Positions 41,699 to 49,651 of a DNA stretch of 64,000 nucleotides are shown piece by piece. A program made the position numbers and the translations under genes. Source of the stretch: Azospirillum sp. SYSU D00513 (GTDB lineage: Bacteria; Pseudomonadota; Alphaproteobacteria; Azospirillales; Azospirillaceae). Location of the stretch: positions 1 through 64,000 of the forward strand of contig NZ_JAFIQV010000008.1 of the NCBI RefSeq assembly GCF_017356015.1, written 5' to 3'. The notes beneath the pieces are model-generated. The model was not told the DNA's origin. It searched no databases and saw only the letters and a list, made by a program, of their open reading frames with translations. Positions within the stretch are counted from its first letter, which is position 1. Each line of letters starts with the position of its first letter.

Positions 41699-42892
41699 TT
41701 ACTTCTTCAGCGCGGCCACGCCCGGCAGGTCCTTGCCTTCCAGCCATTCCAGGAAGGCGCCGCCGGCGGCGGAGATGTAGGTGAACTTCTCCTCGACGCC
41801 GGCATGGGACAGCGCCGAGACCGTGTCGCCGCCGCCGGCGACCGACAGGAGGCGACCCTCGCTCGTGCGCTCGGCGACGAGGCCGGCGACGGCGTTGGTG
41901 CCGGCGTCGAAGGGTGCGATCTCGAAGGCGCCGAGCGGTCCGTTCCAGACCACCGTCTTGGCGCCCTGGAGCTTGATGCCGACGAACTCAATGGTCTGCG
42001 GGCCGACGTCCAGCGCCATCTCGTCGGTGCCGATGCCGTCGGCCGGGACCGGGCGGTTGGCTGCACCCGCCTTGAACTCCTTGGCGACGATGAAATCCTT
42101 CGGCAGCAGGATCTCGCAGCCCGACGCCTTGGCCGTCTCCATGATGGCGCGGGCCTGGTCGGCCATGTCCTTCTCGCAGAGCGAGGCGCCGACGTCCGTG
42201 CCCTGGGCGTAGAGGAAGGTGTTGGCCATGCCGCCGCCGAGCACCAGCATGTCCACCTTGCGCACCATGTTGCCGAGCAGGTCGAGCTTGGTGGAGATCT
42301 TGGCGCCGCCGACCACGGCGGCCACCGGGCGTTCCGGCTTTTCCAGCGCCTTGGTCAGCGCCTCCAGCTCGGCCTGCATCAGGCGGCCGGCGGCGGCCGG
42401 CAGCAGGCGGGCGACGCCCTCGGTGGAGGCGTGGGCGCGGTGCGCGGCGGAGAAGGCGTCGTTGACGTAGAGGTCGCCCAGCTCGGCGAGCTGCTTCACG
42501 AAGCCCGGCTCGTTCTTCTCCTCCTCCGGGTGGAAGCGGGTGTTCTCAAGCAGCAGCATCCCGCCGGGCTGGAGCTTGGCGACGGCCTCCTTGGCGGCCG
42601 GCCCGACGCAATCCTCCGCGAAGGCGACCGGCTGGCCGACGGCCTGGCTCAGCCCGTCCAGCACGTTGCGCAGGGAGTTCTTGGTGTCAGGGCCGTTCTT
42701 CGGGCGGCCGAAGTGGGAGAGGATCACCACCTTGGCGCCCTTCTTCGCCAGCTCCGTCAGGGTGGGGGCCAGGCGGTCGATGCGGGTCGTGTCGGAAATC
42801 CTGCCGTCCTGCATCGGCACGTTCAGGTCGGCGCGGACCAGGACGGTCTTACCCTGCACGTCGAAGTCGTCGATGGTGTTGAAATCGGACAT
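41699..42892 (-). CDS. pgk: phosphoglycerate kinase
   Basis: Transfers phosphate from 1,3-bisphosphoglycerate to ADP in glycolysis. The 397-residue product has the N-terminal signature [23 protein letters not shown], and the nucleotide-binding hinge [16 protein letters not shown] near residue 195. The C-terminal [11 protein letters not shown] is also present. The ATG at 42892 gives [15 protein letters not shown]. It is alone here, without gap or fba beside it. Confidence 0.97.
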   Translation of the reverse strand: MSDFNTIDDFDVQGKTVLVRADLNVPMQDGRISDTTRIDRLAPTLTELAKKGAKVVILSHFGRPKNGPDTKNSLRNVLDGLSQAVGQPVAFAEDCVGPAAKEAVAKLQPGGMLLLENTRFHPEEEKNEPGFVKQLAELGDLYVNDAFSAAHRAHASTEGVARLLPAAAGRLMQAELEALTKALEKPERPVAAVVGGAKISTKLDLLGNMVRKVDMLVLGGGMANTFLYAQGTDVGASLCEKDMADQARAIMETAKASGCEILLPKDFIVAKEFKAGAANRPVPADGIGTDEMALDVGPQTIEFVGIKLQGAKTVVWNGPLGAFEIAPFDAGTNAVAGLVAERTSEGRLLSVAGGGDTVSALSHAGVEEKFTYISAAGGAFLEWLEGKDLPGVAALKK

Positions 42893-43119
42893 GGCCGCGT
42901 TCCCCTTAAACGGTGTGGTTGCTCGTATTTTTCGGGCAGCGAAACACAGCGTGAAACCTATTGCAACGGCCCGAGAGGCCTAAACCCGGCTGGATAGGGC
43001 GCGGCATTTTGTCCGGAGCGGGCGGGCGCAAAGCCTTGGCAAGGCTGGCCTTTCCGGTACCGCAAGGCGCCCCTTGCCGGCGGCTGGCCGCGGGGCCGGA
43101 GACGCACCATTTCCTTGTC

Positions 43120-44244
43120 ATGAACAGCGCATCGCACCCCCGACCGCACCCTCCCTCGTCCCCGCGTCCCGGCCGCCGGCTGGCCTATGCGGCAAGCCAG
43201 GCCGCGCGAGTCGCCTGGTTCTTCGGCCAGTACGCGCTGGCCGCCCGGCTTGGCGGGCCGGTAAGGGTCGCGCGGTCCGGGACGGGGCCGGTTCCGGGCA
43301 CGCGCGGCGTGCTGGACTCGCTCCGCGCCCTGATGGCCCGCGACCTCGCCAACATCGAGGCTGGCTATTACCGGATGCCGCACGACCTGCTTCCGGCGCC
43401 GGGCCGCGTGCTGGCCGAGGCCGCCGCCTTCTTCCGCGACCTGCCGGAGGTCGCGCGCCGCCGCGAGGATCGGGTGGGGGTGGAGGTGCGGGACAAGCCG
43501 CCGCCCGGCACGGAGAAGCTGCCCGCCTACTACCGCCAGAACTTTCATTTCCAGACCGATGGCTACCTGTCGGAGCGTAGCGCGCGGCTCTATGACCACC
43601 AGGTGGAGGTGCTGTTCGGCGGCGGAGCGGATGCCATGCGCCGGCAGTGCCTCGTCCCGATCTTCGAATACGTGCGTGACCGCCGCGTCGCGGAGTGCCG
43701 GCTGCTCGACGTCGCGGCGGGGACCGGGCGCTTCCTGACCTTCGTGAAGGACAACCACCCGCGCCTGCCCGTGACGGCGCTCGACCTCTCCACTGCCTAT
43801 CTGAAGGAGGCGCGGCGCGCGCTGGCGCCCTGGGCGCGGACCTCCTCGGTGGTGCAGGGTGCCGCGGAGGCGATGCCGGTCGCCGACGGCTCGCAGGACA
43901 TCGTCACCTGCATCTACCTGTTCCACGAGCTGCCGCCCAAGCTGCGGGGCGAGGTGGCGCGGGAGTTCGCGCGGGTGCTGAAGCCCGGCGGCGTCCTCGT
44001 CTTCATGGACAGCCTGCAGAAGGGCGATGACCCGGCCCTGGACGGTCTGCTCGACCTTTTCCCGCAGGCCTTCCACGAGCCTTACTATGCGCACTACGCG
44101 CGCGACGACCTGGCCGCGCATTTCGCCGGGGCTGGGCTTGAGCCCATAGGGGTGGAACTGGCCTTCATGTCGAAGCTGGCGGTCTGGCGCAAGCCGCAGC
44201 CGATGGGTGAAGCTTCACGGGACTGTCATAAGACTGTAACTTGA
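43120..44244 (+). CDS. class I SAM-dependent methyltransferase
   Basis: A 374-residue methyltransferase with a long N-terminal extension (residues 1-170) containing YYRQNFHFQTDGYLSERSA and VEVLFGGGADAMRRQ. This arrangement is known from uncharacterised cyanobacterial and proteobacterial enzymes. The SAM-binding motif I is LLDVAAGTGRFL near residue 195, with ALDLS and ELPPKLR at the later motifs. Substrate unknown. The start at 43120 avoids an unlikely N-terminal extension. The 3' end overlaps the Pho box of the next gene. Confidence 0.88.
   Translation: MNSASHPRPHPPSSPRPGRRLAYAASQAARVAWFFGQYALAARLGGPVRVARSGTGPVPGTRGVLDSLRALMARDLANIEAGYYRMPHDLLPAPGRVLAEAAAFFRDLPEVARRREDRVGVEVRDKPPPGTEKLPAYYRQNFHFQTDGYLSERSARLYDHQVEVLFGGGADAMRRQCLVPIFEYVRDRRVAECRLLDVAAGTGRFLTFVKDNHPRLPVTALDLSTAYLKEARRALAPWARTSSVVQGAAEAMPVADGSQDIVTCIYLFHELPPKLRGEVAREFARVLKPGGVLVFMDSLQKGDDPALDGLLDLFPQAFHEPYYAHYARDDLAAHFAGAGLEPIGVELAFMSKLAVWRKPQPMGEASRDCHKTVT
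44223..44240 (+). promoter_or_regulatory. Pho box (PhoB binding site)
   Basis: CTGTCATAAGACTGTAAC matches the PhoB consensus CTGTCATAWAWCTGTCAY at 16 of 18 positions. A third half-site CTGTAAC occurs at 44251-44257 and also offers a -10-like TGTAAC at the right distance, 11 bases after the box. It lies across the stop codon of the methyltransferase gene and 63 bases before the CYTH-CHAD start. Confidence 0.7.
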
Positions 44245-44303
44245 ACGCGGCTGTAACCCATGCGACAGGGAGCCCCACAGCATATGCAGGCGGTGCGCGA
44301 CCT

Positions 44304-45920
44304 ATGACCGAGGCTGAATCCAACCGCGAGACGGAACTGAAGCTGGCGGTCGGGCCGGAAGACCTGGCGAGACTGACCAAGGCTTCCGCGATCACCTCTC
44401 GCGCCGTGGGCAAGGCCTCGACCAAGCCGCTGGAAAGCACCTACTACGACACGCCCGACCGGCGTCTCGCCGCCCGCATGGTGACCTTGCGCGTGCGCAA
44501 GTCGGGCGACCAGTATCTCCAGACCGTAAAGACCCCGCCCTCGCCCGACGGCATGGGCCGGGGCGAGTGGGAGGGTCCCGTGCCCGGTCCCGATCCCGAC
44601 CTGTCCCTGCTGCCGGCGGAAGCGCTGGAACAGCTCGGGCCGGTTGGCGCGGAGGAGCTGCGGCCGCTCTTCGCGAGCCATGTCCAGCGCATTACCCGCG
44701 ACGTCCGGGTCGGCGAGGGGGAGGGCGCCTCGATCATAGAGGTCGCCTTCGACAGCGGTGAGATCCGCACACCCGACGGCAAGACGGTCCCGCTTTCCGA
44801 ACTCGAACTCGAACTCAAGCAGGGTAGCGCTGCCGCCCTCTACACGGTGGCGCTGGAGTTGGCGGACGCCGCACCCCTGCGGGTCGAGCCGCGCACCAAG
44901 GCCATGCGCGGCTATGCGCTGGCCACCGGTGAGACGCCCAAGGCCGTGAAGGCCGACCGGCTGGAACTGCCGCCCGGCACGACGGTGGAGGGCGCCTTCG
45001 CCCGCATCCTGCGGAGCTGCCTCGCCCATATGTCCCTGAACGAGCCCACGGCCCTGGCCGGAGAGAGCCCGGAGGGCATCCACCAGATGCGCGTGGCGAT
45101 GCGCCGCCTGCGCTCTGCCCTCAGCCTCTTCCGCCCTTTCCTGCCGGCCGGCCAGTACGGCTGGATCGTGGGCGAGCTGAAATGGCTGGGCGGCCATCTC
45201 GGTCCGGCGCGTGACTGGGACGTGTTCCTGACCGAGCTGCTGGCACCCGTGCGCGCCGCCTTCGCGCGGACCGCAAGCCACGGGGAGACTGCCATGGCCG
45301 ATCTGGACGGGCTCGCAGCATCGGCCACCGCCCGGCGCGACCGCGCCTACCAGGGCGCGCGGGAGGCGATCCTGTCCCAGCGCTACACGCAGTTCCAGCT
45401 GCGCGCGGGCGCCTGGCTGGAATCGCGGGGCTGGCGCGACCAGCCGGTCAGCGAGCATTCGGCCCGCCTGTTCGAGCCGGTGGACGGGCTGGCCGACCAG
45501 CTGCTTGCCAAGCGGCACAAGCGGGCGCGCCGCGCCGGCCGGAGCTTCGCCACGCTGGGCTCCACCGAACGGCACGAACTGCGCATCACGCTGAAGAAGC
45601 TGCGCTACACGGCGGAGTTCTTCCTCAGCCTCTACGACGAGAAGCCGGCGCGCCGCTACATCCGGCAGCTCGCGGCCTTCCAGGACGTGCTCGGCCACCT
45701 CAACGACGTGGCGACGGCGTCTCGGCTGCTCCAGGACCTGCACGCCGGCGAGTCGGACCACCAGCCGGGCGAGCCGCGCGCCGCCGGCATCGTCATCGGC
45801 TGGCACGCCCGCGGCCTGAAGGAGGTCGAGCCGGACCTGCTGGCGCTGTGGAGCGGCTTCGCCGACGCCAAGCCCTTCTGGTCGAAGCCGAGCTATCCAA
45901 ACCCGGCGCGGGAAGCGTAG
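44304..45920 (+). CDS. CYTH and CHAD domain protein
   Basis: A 538-residue fusion. Residues 1-205 are a CYTH/triphosphate-tunnel domain with the ExExK motif (ETELKLAV), STYYDTPDRRL and ELELELKQG. Residues 225-520 are a CHAD helical domain with conserved histidines and basic residues in HQMRVAMRRLRSAL and HELRITLKKLRYTAEFF. CYTH domains hydrolyse triphosphates; CHAD domains bind polyphosphate and go to polyphosphate granules. A role in polyphosphate metabolism is therefore likely, and the Pho box upstream supports it. The start at 44304 is preferred over TTG at 44241. The ParA-like gene follows after 12 bases. Confidence 0.92.
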   Translation: MTEAESNRETELKLAVGPEDLARLTKASAITSRAVGKASTKPLESTYYDTPDRRLAARMVTLRVRKSGDQYLQTVKTPPSPDGMGRGEWEGPVPGPDPDLSLLPAEALEQLGPVGAEELRPLFASHVQRITRDVRVGEGEGASIIEVAFDSGEIRTPDGKTVPLSELELELKQGSAAALYTVALELADAAPLRVEPRTKAMRGYALATGETPKAVKADRLELPPGTTVEGAFARILRSCLAHMSLNEPTALAGESPEGIHQMRVAMRRLRSALSLFRPFLPAGQYGWIVGELKWLGGHLGPARDWDVFLTELLAPVRAAFARTASHGETAMADLDGLAASATARRDRAYQGAREAILSQRYTQFQLRAGAWLESRGWRDQPVSEHSARLFEPVDGLADQLLAKRHKRARRAGRSFATLGSTERHELRITLKKLRYTAEFFLSLYDEKPARRYIRQLAAFQDVLGHLNDVATASRLLQDLHAGESDHQPGEPRAAGIVIGWHARGLKEVEPDLLALWSGFADAKPFWSKPSYPNPAREA

Positions 45921-45932
45921 GCTGGCGGTACG

Positions 45933-46559
45933 ATGCTCACCATCCTCGTCGCGAACATCAAGGGCGGCTGTGGCAAAACCACGCTCGCCACCCACCTCGC
46001 CGCCGCTTCCGCCGGAGTCGGCAAGCTGACCGCGCTGGCCGACCTCGACCGGCAGCGTTCCTCGCTGGGCTGGCTCGAACGCCGTCCGGAGAGCGCTTCT
46101 CCCGTTACCGGGCTGGACTGGACCAAAGACATCGGCGAGCGCCCCGGCGGCTACCAACGTCTCATCATCGACGCGCCGGCCGCCCTGAAGACCAAGCAGA
46201 TCGAGGAGCTGGTGCGGATGGCCGACGTGGTCGTCCTGCCGGTCCTGCCGAGCGTCTTCGACGAGCAGGCGACCGAGCGCTTCCTCGGCAAGCTGGACGA
46301 GCTGAAGTCCATCGCCAAGAACCGGAAGGGGGTTGCCGTGGTCGGCAACCGGCTGCGCGCCCGCACCAAGGCGACCGACCGGCTCGACAGCTTCCTCGGC
46401 GGGATCGGTCACCGGGTGGTGACGCGGCTGCGCGACAGCCAGATCTACGCCGAGGCCGCGGCCTCAGGCCTCAGCCTCTTCGACCTCCCCGGCAAGCGCG
46501 CGGCCGAGCACCGTGCCGACTGGAAGCCGCTTCTGGCCTACATCGACGCGGTCGGCTGA
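45933..46559 (+). CDS. ParA/MinD-type ATPase
   Basis: A 208-residue ATPase of the ParA family. The deviant Walker A is KGGCGKTTLATHLA at residue 10, the Walker B-like element is RLIIDAPA near residue 75, and switch residues follow. It is short, without an N-terminal DNA-binding helix and without a ParB partner nearby. Such small ParAs position cargo (protein clusters, polyphosphate or plasmids) on the nucleoid. It starts 12 bases after the CYTH-CHAD gene, so it is probably co-transcribed with it, which suggests a link to polyphosphate granule positioning; this is inference. Confidence 0.9.
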   Translation: MLTILVANIKGGCGKTTLATHLAAASAGVGKLTALADLDRQRSSLGWLERRPESASPVTGLDWTKDIGERPGGYQRLIIDAPAALKTKQIEELVRMADVVVLPVLPSVFDEQATERFLGKLDELKSIAKNRKGVAVVGNRLRARTKATDRLDSFLGGIGHRVVTRLRDSQIYAEAAASGLSLFDLPGKRAAEHRADWKPLLAYIDAVG

Positions 46560-46699
46560 GGGCTGGCAGCTTTCAGCGGCTGCGCAAGTTTGATTCAAAT
46601 CGGCGCAATTTAATTGTGCGGCGGTGGTCGGAACCCTGGCATCTTCCGGTCGTGGCAGTGCAGCCTGACGTTGCCGCGACCCGGCCATGAGTTTGCCCG

Positions 46700-46879
46700 A
46701 TGCTCATCGACATCCCCTACACGACCGTCGCCTTCGGCGTCCTCGCGCTGATGCTGCTCATCGCGGTTCTGGACATCCGTGAGAAGCGTGGGGAGCAGGG
46801 ACAGGGTCAGGCGCGGGACGGCGCCAAGAGTAGCCCGCCGGATAACGACATTCTCCCCAGACCCGGCCGGCTGCGCTGA
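46700..46879 (+). CDS. possible small single-span membrane protein (59 aa)
   Basis: A frame from ATG at 46700 encodes a hydrophobic segment of about 20 residues (TVAFGVLALMLLIAVLDI) followed by a charged, glutamine- and glycine-rich tail. This topology is plausible, and the codon use is GC-rich in third position. No convincing ribosome site is seen and no family is known, so it may be chance. Confidence 0.3.
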   Translation: MLIDIPYTTVAFGVLALMLLIAVLDIREKRGEQGQGQARDGAKSSPPDNDILPRPGRLR

Positions 46880-47065
46880 AGGGCGGTTTCATGCAGCGGC
46901 AATGCCGCGTTGCCAAATACAGTCTCCGGATTGCAAGCCGAATCGTCCTCTCCACACTGCGCCCTACACTTGGCTCTCCGCACGGTTCGAGACGCTTGAC
47001 TTTCAGGTTGGCCGCTTCGGCTGATAGCCGGTGGCAACAGAAATAGCGCAGGCGAGCTTGACGTT
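46880..47065. other. intergenic stretch upstream of the toxin-antitoxin pair
   Basis: Lower GC than the surroundings. It contains a small GGCAA/TTGCC hairpin near 46910 and no credible gene. Together with 46560-46699 (which has an inverted repeat GCGCAATT/AATTGTGC at 46603-46619) it looks like non-native sequence around an accessory insertion. Confidence 0.35.
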
Positions 47066-47094
47066 TTGCGTAAAATACGCAAATTACGTATATT
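47066..47094 (+). promoter_or_regulatory. promoter with overlapping operator for the toxin-antitoxin pair
   Basis: TTGCGT (47066-47071) and TATATT (47089-47094) are 17 bases apart. A perfect inverted repeat TTGCGTA-AAA-TACGCAA (47066-47082) covers the -35 region, and a further half-site TTACGTA follows. This is the layout expected for autoregulation by an antitoxin or toxin-antitoxin complex. Confidence 0.6.
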
Positions 47095-47111
47095 GCAGTG
47101 GGAGGCGTTGC

Positions 47112-47354
47112 ATGCCCATCATCAGCGCAAGTGAGTTTGTAAGGTCCTTCGGCCGGATCCAGGATGAGGCTCACCAGGAAGTGGTGAGGGTGACCAGCCA
47201 TGGGCGCGTGATCGGCGGATATCTCTCCGCTTCCGATCTGGAACATTTCGAGCGCCTCAAACGCCGGGAACGTGAAGTGTTCGTTGTCGGCGATCTACCT
47301 GACGACCTTGTTGCCGATATCGAGGCTGCGGAATACGGCGTCGGCCCGGAATGA
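47112..47354 (+). CDS. antitoxin, Phd/YefM-like
   Basis: An 80-residue protein. The N-terminal half, ISASEFVRSFGRIQDEAHQE followed by VVRVTSHGRVIGGYLSASDL, matches the Phd/YefM DNA-binding fold. The C-terminal half is an acidic, probably disordered toxin-binding tail. A GGAGG ribosome site lies seven bases upstream. It overlaps the toxin gene by four bases (ATGA) and is preceded by an inverted repeat in its promoter, so it is probably autoregulated. Confidence 0.8.
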   Translation: MPIISASEFVRSFGRIQDEAHQEVVRVTSHGRVIGGYLSASDLEHFERLKRREREVFVVGDLPDDLVADIEAAEYGVGPE

Positions 47355-47785
47355 GGCTGCCGGTTCCTAAAGCGGGCCTCGTGATCCGCTATTCCTTCCT
47401 GTGGAGTCACGAAGCCCGCAAAGGGGCTACCGAGGGCCGCAAGGATCGTCCCGTGGCAATCGTCATTGCCGCCAGGAAGACGGAGGACGGTGATGTACGT
47501 GTGACGGTGGCTCCGGTCACCCACGAACCGCCGAAAGACCCAGATGCGTCGATCGAAATTCCGACCGAGATTGCAAAGGCGCTCGGCCTTGATGGCGAAA
47601 GGCATTGGCTCCGACTGGACGAGTTGAATCGGTTCGCTTGGCCGGGCTTCGACCTACGTCCTCTGCCGGGCAAGCCGGGAGTTTACGACTATGGCCTTTT
47701 GCCCGAGGATCTGTTCGCGAGATTGAAGGCAGGCATCATCGAGCGGCAAAGGAGAAAGGCCGCGAGGGTGATGCCGAGGGACTGA
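47351..47785 (+). CDS. toxin, PemK/MazF-like
   Basis: A 144-residue protein starting MRLPVPKAGLVIRYSFLW, with RPVAIVIAARKTEDGDVRVT and VAPVTHEPPKDP forming the strand pattern of small PemK-like growth inhibitors. MazF/PemK toxins are ribonucleases that cut mRNA. The fit to this group is moderate; the internal insertion EARKGATEGRKDR (about residues 21-33) is also found in the broader family. The overlap with the Phd-like antitoxin supports a toxin role. No phage or plasmid gene lies beside it. Confidence 0.65.
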   Translation: MRLPVPKAGLVIRYSFLWSHEARKGATEGRKDRPVAIVIAARKTEDGDVRVTVAPVTHEPPKDPDASIEIPTEIAKALGLDGERHWLRLDELNRFAWPGFDLRPLPGKPGVYDYGLLPEDLFARLKAGIIERQRRKAARVMPRD

Positions 47786-47793
47786 TGCGACGG

Positions 47794-49206
47794 TCACCCG
47801 CCGCGTGTCATTGAGTCTTCTGGCCGGACTTGCCCCAGGTCCGGCACGTCCATCACGAACACCGTCCCCTCGGCGGTGCTCTCCTCCAGCGTGAGGTCGC
47901 CGCCGTGGGCGCGCAGGACCTCGCGGGCGATGGCGAGGCCGAGGCCGACGCCGCCGGCGCGGGCGGAGCCGGCGAAGGGCTGGAACAGGCGGTCGCGGGC
48001 GCGGGGCGGCAGGCCGGGGCCGTCGTCGGCGACGCGCACCAGCAGGCGGCCGCCCCGCGCCTCGGCGGAGACGGTCACCCGGTCGGCGCCGGCCTGCACG
48101 GCGTTGCGGCCGAGATTGACGAGCGCGCGGCAGAGCTGGGAGGCGTCCACGCGCGCGGTCAGATCCTCGGGGACGCGGTTGTCCCAGATGGCCTCCACCC
48201 GCGCGCCGTTGGGATGCTTCGTGTCCAGCACCTCGCCGCCGGCCTCCTCGGCCAGGGCGCGCAGGCGGACCGGCTCCGCCCGGACCGGCAGCACGCCGTC
48301 CTGGGTGTAGGAGAGGGTCTGGCTGCACAGCTCCGCCGCGCGGTCGAGCGAGGCCATGAGGCGGGGTGTCACCCGCCGCACCTCCGGATCGGCGCTTTCC
48401 GACAGCCGCTCCGACAGGAGGGCGGCGGTGGAGAAGATGCCGCGCAGGTCGTGGTTGATCTTGGCGACGGCGGTGCCGAGCGTCGCCAGCCGCTCGCGCT
48501 GGCGCAGCGCCGTGCGCAGCGTGCCCTGCATGTCGGCAAGCTCGCGCTCGGCCAGCCCGACCTCGTCATGGCGGGGGGATGGCTCGATGGGGGCGGTGCC
48601 GTCCGGGTCCAGCCGGAAGTCCACCATGGCGGCGGTCAGCCGGCGCAGCGGACGCACCAGCATCCGGTGCAGCGACAGGAACACCAGCCCCGCCGTGATC
48701 AGGGAGATCACGATCGACAGCGCGAGTATGCGCCCGGAGAAGTCGATCATGGCGGCGATCATCGGCCGCTCCTCCATGACGACCTCCACGCGCAAACGCG
48801 CATCCCGGGGGGAGCGGTCGCTCACCCGGATGATGCGGTCGCGCGGCTGGAACAGGGCGGTGAAGGCATCGGCGATCAGGCCCACCGGGGTGGCGGCCCC
48901 CAGGTCGTATTCCTCGTCCACCCGGGGTGGCATCGCGCTGGACAGCATCACCGCGCAGGAATCGCGGTGGAAGACCATGACGCTCCGCGCCCCGACATGG
49001 GCGAGCAGCTTGGCTTCCAGCTCGGCGGTGACGGCACGGTCGGGAGCCGCCTCGATGGACAAGGCGGCGAGATGGGCGCGGGCGAGCCGTTCCTGGAGGT
49101 AGCTGTCGCGGAACCGCGCCACGGACGGGGTGTAGATCAGCACCTCCGCCAGCATGACGAAGAGAACCGTCAGCACCAGGAGCTTGGCCGACAGGCTCTT
49201 CGGCAT
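47794..49206 (-). CDS. sensor histidine kinase
   Basis: A 470-residue membrane kinase. Helix one is at residues 7-26, a periplasmic sensor region is about 30-150 (with a single Cys), helix two is about 157-180, and a HAMP domain follows. The phosphorylated histidine is in VAKINHDLRGIFS near residue 253. The ATPase domain has NLGRNAVQAGA, DDGPGLP and GGVGLGLAIARE. No response regulator is adjacent; the receiver at 40.7 kb is the nearest candidate, far away and not evidently linked. It is convergent with the toxin-antitoxin pair. Confidence 0.93.
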   Translation of the reverse strand: MPKSLSAKLLVLTVLFVMLAEVLIYTPSVARFRDSYLQERLARAHLAALSIEAAPDRAVTAELEAKLLAHVGARSVMVFHRDSCAVMLSSAMPPRVDEEYDLGAATPVGLIADAFTALFQPRDRIIRVSDRSPRDARLRVEVVMEERPMIAAMIDFSGRILALSIVISLITAGLVFLSLHRMLVRPLRRLTAAMVDFRLDPDGTAPIEPSPRHDEVGLAERELADMQGTLRTALRQRERLATLGTAVAKINHDLRGIFSTAALLSERLSESADPEVRRVTPRLMASLDRAAELCSQTLSYTQDGVLPVRAEPVRLRALAEEAGGEVLDTKHPNGARVEAIWDNRVPEDLTARVDASQLCRALVNLGRNAVQAGADRVTVSAEARGGRLLVRVADDGPGLPPRARDRLFQPFAGSARAGGVGLGLAIAREVLRAHGGDLTLEESTAEGTVFVMDVPDLGQVRPEDSMTRGG

Positions 49207-49301
49207 GGCGGGAGTGTCTTGGAGGTGGTTGGGGCGGCCCCGATCCTATCCTCTCCCCGCACCGCTGCCTAGCGGCGGCGCGGCGTGCCGTCGGGCGGGG
49301 A

Positions 49302-49511
49302 TCAGCCCTTGGCAGCCAGCGGATCGGTGAAGGGGATGTAGCTGACGCGTTGCTCCTCCAGCGTGTTCAGCAGGTCCCTCAAGCTGTCGCGTGCGTAGCT
49401 GTCGGAGGTCTCGTCCAGTCGGCGCTGAGTGATGGTGACGAACTCGTCAATGACGTTCAGGTGAACTTCAGAAGAAATGAAGATGTCGTTCGAGAAGGAA
49501 GCGGTCGTCAT
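49302..49511 (-). CDS. small protein (69 aa) under a CtrA-type site
   Basis: A 69-residue acidic, helical protein (MTTASFSNDIFISSEVHLNV...), hydrophilic, without signal or cysteine. No family is recognised. A CtrA-type site lies 60-75 bases upstream of its ATG. It is separated from the histidine kinase by about 95 bases on the same strand. A cell-cycle- or motility-regulated function is possible but speculative. Confidence 0.65.
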   Translation of the reverse strand: MTTASFSNDIFISSEVHLNVIDEFVTITQRRLDETSDSYARDSLRDLLNTLEEQRVSYIPFTDPLAAKG

Positions 49512-49570
49512 GGCTGTTTCCCCATTCCGTCTTGGTGTCGTTCGGTGAGGTCATTCAGCCATTTCGCCGG

Positions 49571-49586
49571 TTAACGAGAAGTTAAC
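49571..49586 (-). promoter_or_regulatory. CtrA-type binding site
   Basis: TTAACGAGAAGTTAAC fits the full CtrA consensus TTAA-N7-TTAAC exactly. The site reads similarly on both strands, because both halves contain GTTAAC. It lies 60 bases upstream of the 69-residue gene on the minus strand, a distance usual for activation. Confidence 0.6.
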
Positions 49587-49651
49587 ATTGCCGAACGCGC
49601 CAATGCCGATTGGTGATTACCACCCCGGTTCATATCCTTGGGGTTAGAGGA

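Noticed and set aside
44226..46412. Long minus-strand frame opposite the CYTH-CHAD and ParA-like genes
   Set aside because: No domain or ribosome site; the plus-strand genes are well supported.
46687..46785. ATG at 46687 as start of another small gene
   Set aside because: The frame is only 32 codons and basic, without ribosome site; the overlapping frame from 46700 is somewhat better.
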